From positions 1-64,000 of the forward strand of contig JAJNNX010000017.1 of the NCBI GenBank assembly GCA_023159155.1: a DNA stretch of 64,000 nucleotides. Direction: 5' to 3'. The notes below the pieces were generated by a model. It ran no database searches, was not told where the DNA came from, and saw only the letters and a list, made by a program, of their open reading frames with translations. The stretch is from Ustulina deusta (lineage: Eukaryota; Ascomycota; Sordariomycetes; Xylariales; Xylariaceae). Numbering within the stretch: position 1 is the stretch's first letter; the number at the start of each line of letters is the position of its first letter. A program made the position numbers and the translations under genes. Shown in pieces: positions 61,757 to 64,000 of this stretch.

Positions 61757-62222
61757 ATAACGCATCCCACAAGCTCGTTTCGCACACAAGCTCGTTTCGC
61801 ACTTTTTTTATATATTTTTATATATAAATTCCTTAGTAAAGTACTTAGGCTACTTTTTATAACTTATTTTATTTAAAAGCTATAATAAAATAAATTATAT
61901 AATTAGATTTATAATTATATAATAAATCTAAAAATAATTTTAAAAAATTTTAAAGCTATTTTATTTTTAGAAATATTTAAGTTTTAAAGAATTATAAAGA
62001 TTATTTTAGCGTAGTTTGTTATAACGCTATAAATAAAATAACTATAAAATTAAAGAAATTATTTTTAGATTTATAATTTAATTTCGAATCTAACTATATA
62101 ATTTATTTTATTATAGCTTTTAAATTAATTAAGTTAGTTAAAATGGCCTAAGTATTTTATTAGTAAATTTGTATGGGAAAATATATAAAAAAAGTGCGAA
62201 ACGAGCTTGTGTTATGCGTTAT
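61757..62222. mobile_element. Foldback (long inverted-repeat) MITE-like element, 466 bp
   Basis: The ends are ATAACGCAT (61757) and ATGCGTTAT (to 62222), followed inward by CACAAGCTCGTTTCGCAC and its complement. The inverted similarity continues inward for ~200 bp per arm, for example AAAGCTATAATAAAATAAAT at about 61878 against its complement at about 62103, so nearly the whole element can fold on itself. The left arm carries an extra tandem copy of ACAAGCTCGTTTCGCAC. No transposase is present and no clear target duplication is seen. The right end coincides with the start of island 4. Confidence 0.7.
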
Positions 62223-62864
62223 CGCCCAGCCGAGGCTTATAAACCAGTACCTGTTTTTCTCTTTTTTTGATGTGCTGGGTATGTAACGCCTTCGTAGTGA
62301 TAATCGATTCTTGCCGTGGGCTTTGCCTCAAGGCTAGCCAATTGGACAACAACATTAGGGTTCCCTGAACCCAACCCCACGCCAAGATGCCAGATTTAAC
62401 CAGGACACCAAACAACCAAGAGGTTGGCAAGCAATTGCATGTACTAGGTGCTTGTTTTATCCGCGTATATATCCGACAGCTTTCAATATATACATGAACA
62501 GTAATGACCGTACCCTTGGTGCCTTGGTCTTATACAGTACATGAAGTGACTCCTAAATACAGTTCACATTCAACACGAAGTTTATTGGGCTTCAGCTTGC
62601 ATCATATGTCCTCGCTTCCCACATATTTATCAGGCTTCCACAAGATTTCCATGAAGCTACTGTTCGATGGTGAAATGATTGGCATATAAGTGTTACATCT
62701 AGCTCAACTACTTTGTCAGTAAAGGTGGGAAGACCTTAATATATATGAAGTATTTATGTACCAAGAAAGCTATACTACGGCTCGCTCCTCGCATGTTTTG
62801 GTTTCCCTTTAAGGCAGCGCCGAAGTGAGTGCTTGTATGTACAGGAGCATCATGTATTCAATGC
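62223..62864. other. Intergenic region downstream of the GH43 gene
   Basis: Normal composition. Short frames at 62212-62430 (minus) and 62504-62689 (plus) have no features I can support as genes. It probably holds the 3' UTR and terminator of the GH43 gene. Confidence 0.4.
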
Positions 62865-64000
62865 TCAATAACTAACGGATCGCCCATTAATAGTGAGAGA
62901 TGCGCTATACAACTCGCGGCTGCCACTTCCATCGTTAGCATTGAGGCGCCCGTGGAAGACCACTGAGCGGCCGTTAGGGTCGAGATCAAGTCCACCAGGT
63001 CCCCAGATGCCCTTGTTATCGACGGAACGGAGGAGGATGCCACGATTGGTGTAAGCACCGTTGATGGTACTCGAGAAAGCATACTCGATGTCATAGTCGT
63101 CGCTGGAATAGCAGTGAGCGCTGTAGAACAGGATGTAATTCCCGTTCGCAATCTTGTACAGGGCGGGTGCCTCCACAACGCCGTTGTTGGATGCGCCCTC
63201 GTTATCCAAGATCTGACTCGGGCTGCCCAGAAGAGTCAGTGCGTCTCGCGCCAATCGTTGAATCATGATGGGAGTAGGCTTATAGGATCCTGATGGAGTT
63301 CCCCCTTGACACTATAACCGCTGGAGTCAGTAATTACTCTTTTAAGCAGCTCTGGAGCTCTCGAAACATGCTCTCGAAACATTTCGGGCGATCTCAAGTT
63401 ACTAGAAAGGGAAGAAAATAACTCCAGCGGTAACTCACGGTGGTAGCTCCTCCAAGACTGTTGCCGTCGACCTTCCATAGAATCCAACGGTCGACGCCAT
63501 CATCATAGCCGGAGGCATCAATGACACCACCACCAGCATCATTGCAGATCAAGGGCGCCCCTTGGGGTGTGAAAGGGCCCAAGGCCGTGGCAGAAGTTGC
63601 GGCGCCGATGCAGTGTGTACTACCACTTTTACGAGCGGTATAATACACTGTAACACTTCGGGTTGGTAGCTGTCATTTTGAGCAAGATCCGTGGGCTTTT
63701 CAGAAGAATGCAAAGGTTTGAACCCGAAATTCTGCCTCCTATAGGAACACCTCTATTCTCAAGGACGACTCGAACAAGAGACGAACGCTGATAATTACTT
63801 ACTGACATAAATTCCCGCATCCTAAGTGTCAGGTTAATATTTTCTACACACCACACAAGTTCAAGGCTTCGAAGACTTACGTTCTTTTGGACATCAGGCG
63901 CCCATATGCTTTTATCGTTCGCATCAACCCAGGAGCCGGGCTCAGGCAATGCATCATTGCCTGTGAGTGTCCATGAGAAAGTATCTGGCGATGTCGCAAT
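62865..64000 (-). CDS. Glycoside hydrolase family 43 protein, 3' part (runs off the right edge)
   Basis: Exons on the minus strand are 63881-64000 (5' end beyond the window), 63803-63821 (19 nt), 63439-63647 and 62865-63311. The introns are 59, 155 and 127 nt. All have GTAAGT or GTGAGT donors, the first and third also have CTGAC branches, and phases close as 0, 1, 0. The product shows the five-bladed propeller landmarks of GH43: SIWAPDV, YVMYYTAR, GVIDAS with the probable pKa-modulating Asp, VVEAPAL with the probable general-acid Glu, and WGPGG and FHGRL near the end. The catalytic-base Asp lies upstream, outside the window. By family knowledge these enzymes are usually secreted and cut arabinan, arabinoxylan or xylan side chains; the substrate cannot be read from this fragment. 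No disabling change is seen. Confidence 0.85.

Noticed and set aside
62212..62430. 72-codon minus-strand ORF with a hydrophobic start
   Set aside because: It overlaps the end of the foldback element, has no clear ATG context and shows no recognisable domain.

Overview
The window looks like the genome of a filamentous ascomycete (Pezizomycotina-type) with a two-compartment, RIP-shaped organisation. About four fifths is extremely AT-rich DNA that is almost empty of open reading frames. It consists mainly of LTR retrotransposons whose C:G pairs have been converted to T:A, as expected from repeat-induced point mutation. The remaining ~14 kb lies in four islands of normal base composition (about 9.8-13.6, 20.0-25.4, 32.4-35.6 and 62.2-64.0 kb). 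Genes there have short introns, mostly 47-71 nt, with GT..AG ends and CTRAC-like branch points. That pattern, and the families seen (C2H2 zinc finger, GH43, unnamed fungal families), are why I call it an ascomycete.

Layout of the AT-rich part. Three LTR families are delimited from the sequence. Gypsy-1 (~5.4-5.6 kb, LTRs 209-241 bp) has four copies: A 1412-6999, B 14290-19918, C 36607-42125 and D 51361-56749. Each has 5-bp target duplications, one of them with a single mismatch. RNase H is still readable in C and D and gives the coding strand: minus in A, B and D, plus in C. Gypsy-2 (~8.9 kb, LTRs ~164 bp) has one complete copy (46019-60334) split by D, and a partial copy at the left edge (1-7420) split by A. 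One Ty1/copia element (25427-32421, LTRs 160 bp) sits inside gene-island sequence, so islands 2 and 3 were a single island before it inserted. Other repeats are a diverged satellite (36.47-36.6 and 42.1-44.8 kb), a dispersed ~270-bp repeat whose uninterrupted copy at 36.18 kb is an empty site for gypsy-2, a foldback element (61757-62222) and several tandem repeats.

Genes. Island 1 holds an intronless 609-aa protein of unknown function (minus), an upstream fragment that may belong to it, a cysteine-rich gene broken by a nonsense codon and an A9 frameshift, and a possible small 121-aa gene. Island 2 holds a three-exon gene of unknown function converging on a four-exon gene for a 403-aa protein with two zinc fingers, a 28-codon ORF carrying two CxxCxGxG motifs, a decayed 28S rRNA fragment, and an ORF of 14-residue repeats cut by the copia element. 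Island 3 holds a three-exon 294-aa gene and a coding relic riddled with TAA/TAG. Island 4 holds the 3' part of a secreted-type glycoside hydrolase family 43 gene with a 19-nt internal exon, running off the right edge.

Most spliced models were assembled by hand from splice signals and frame continuity. They are consistent in phase but untested. No pathway or operon-like logic links the genes; the dominant story is transposon nesting and RIP around small islands.
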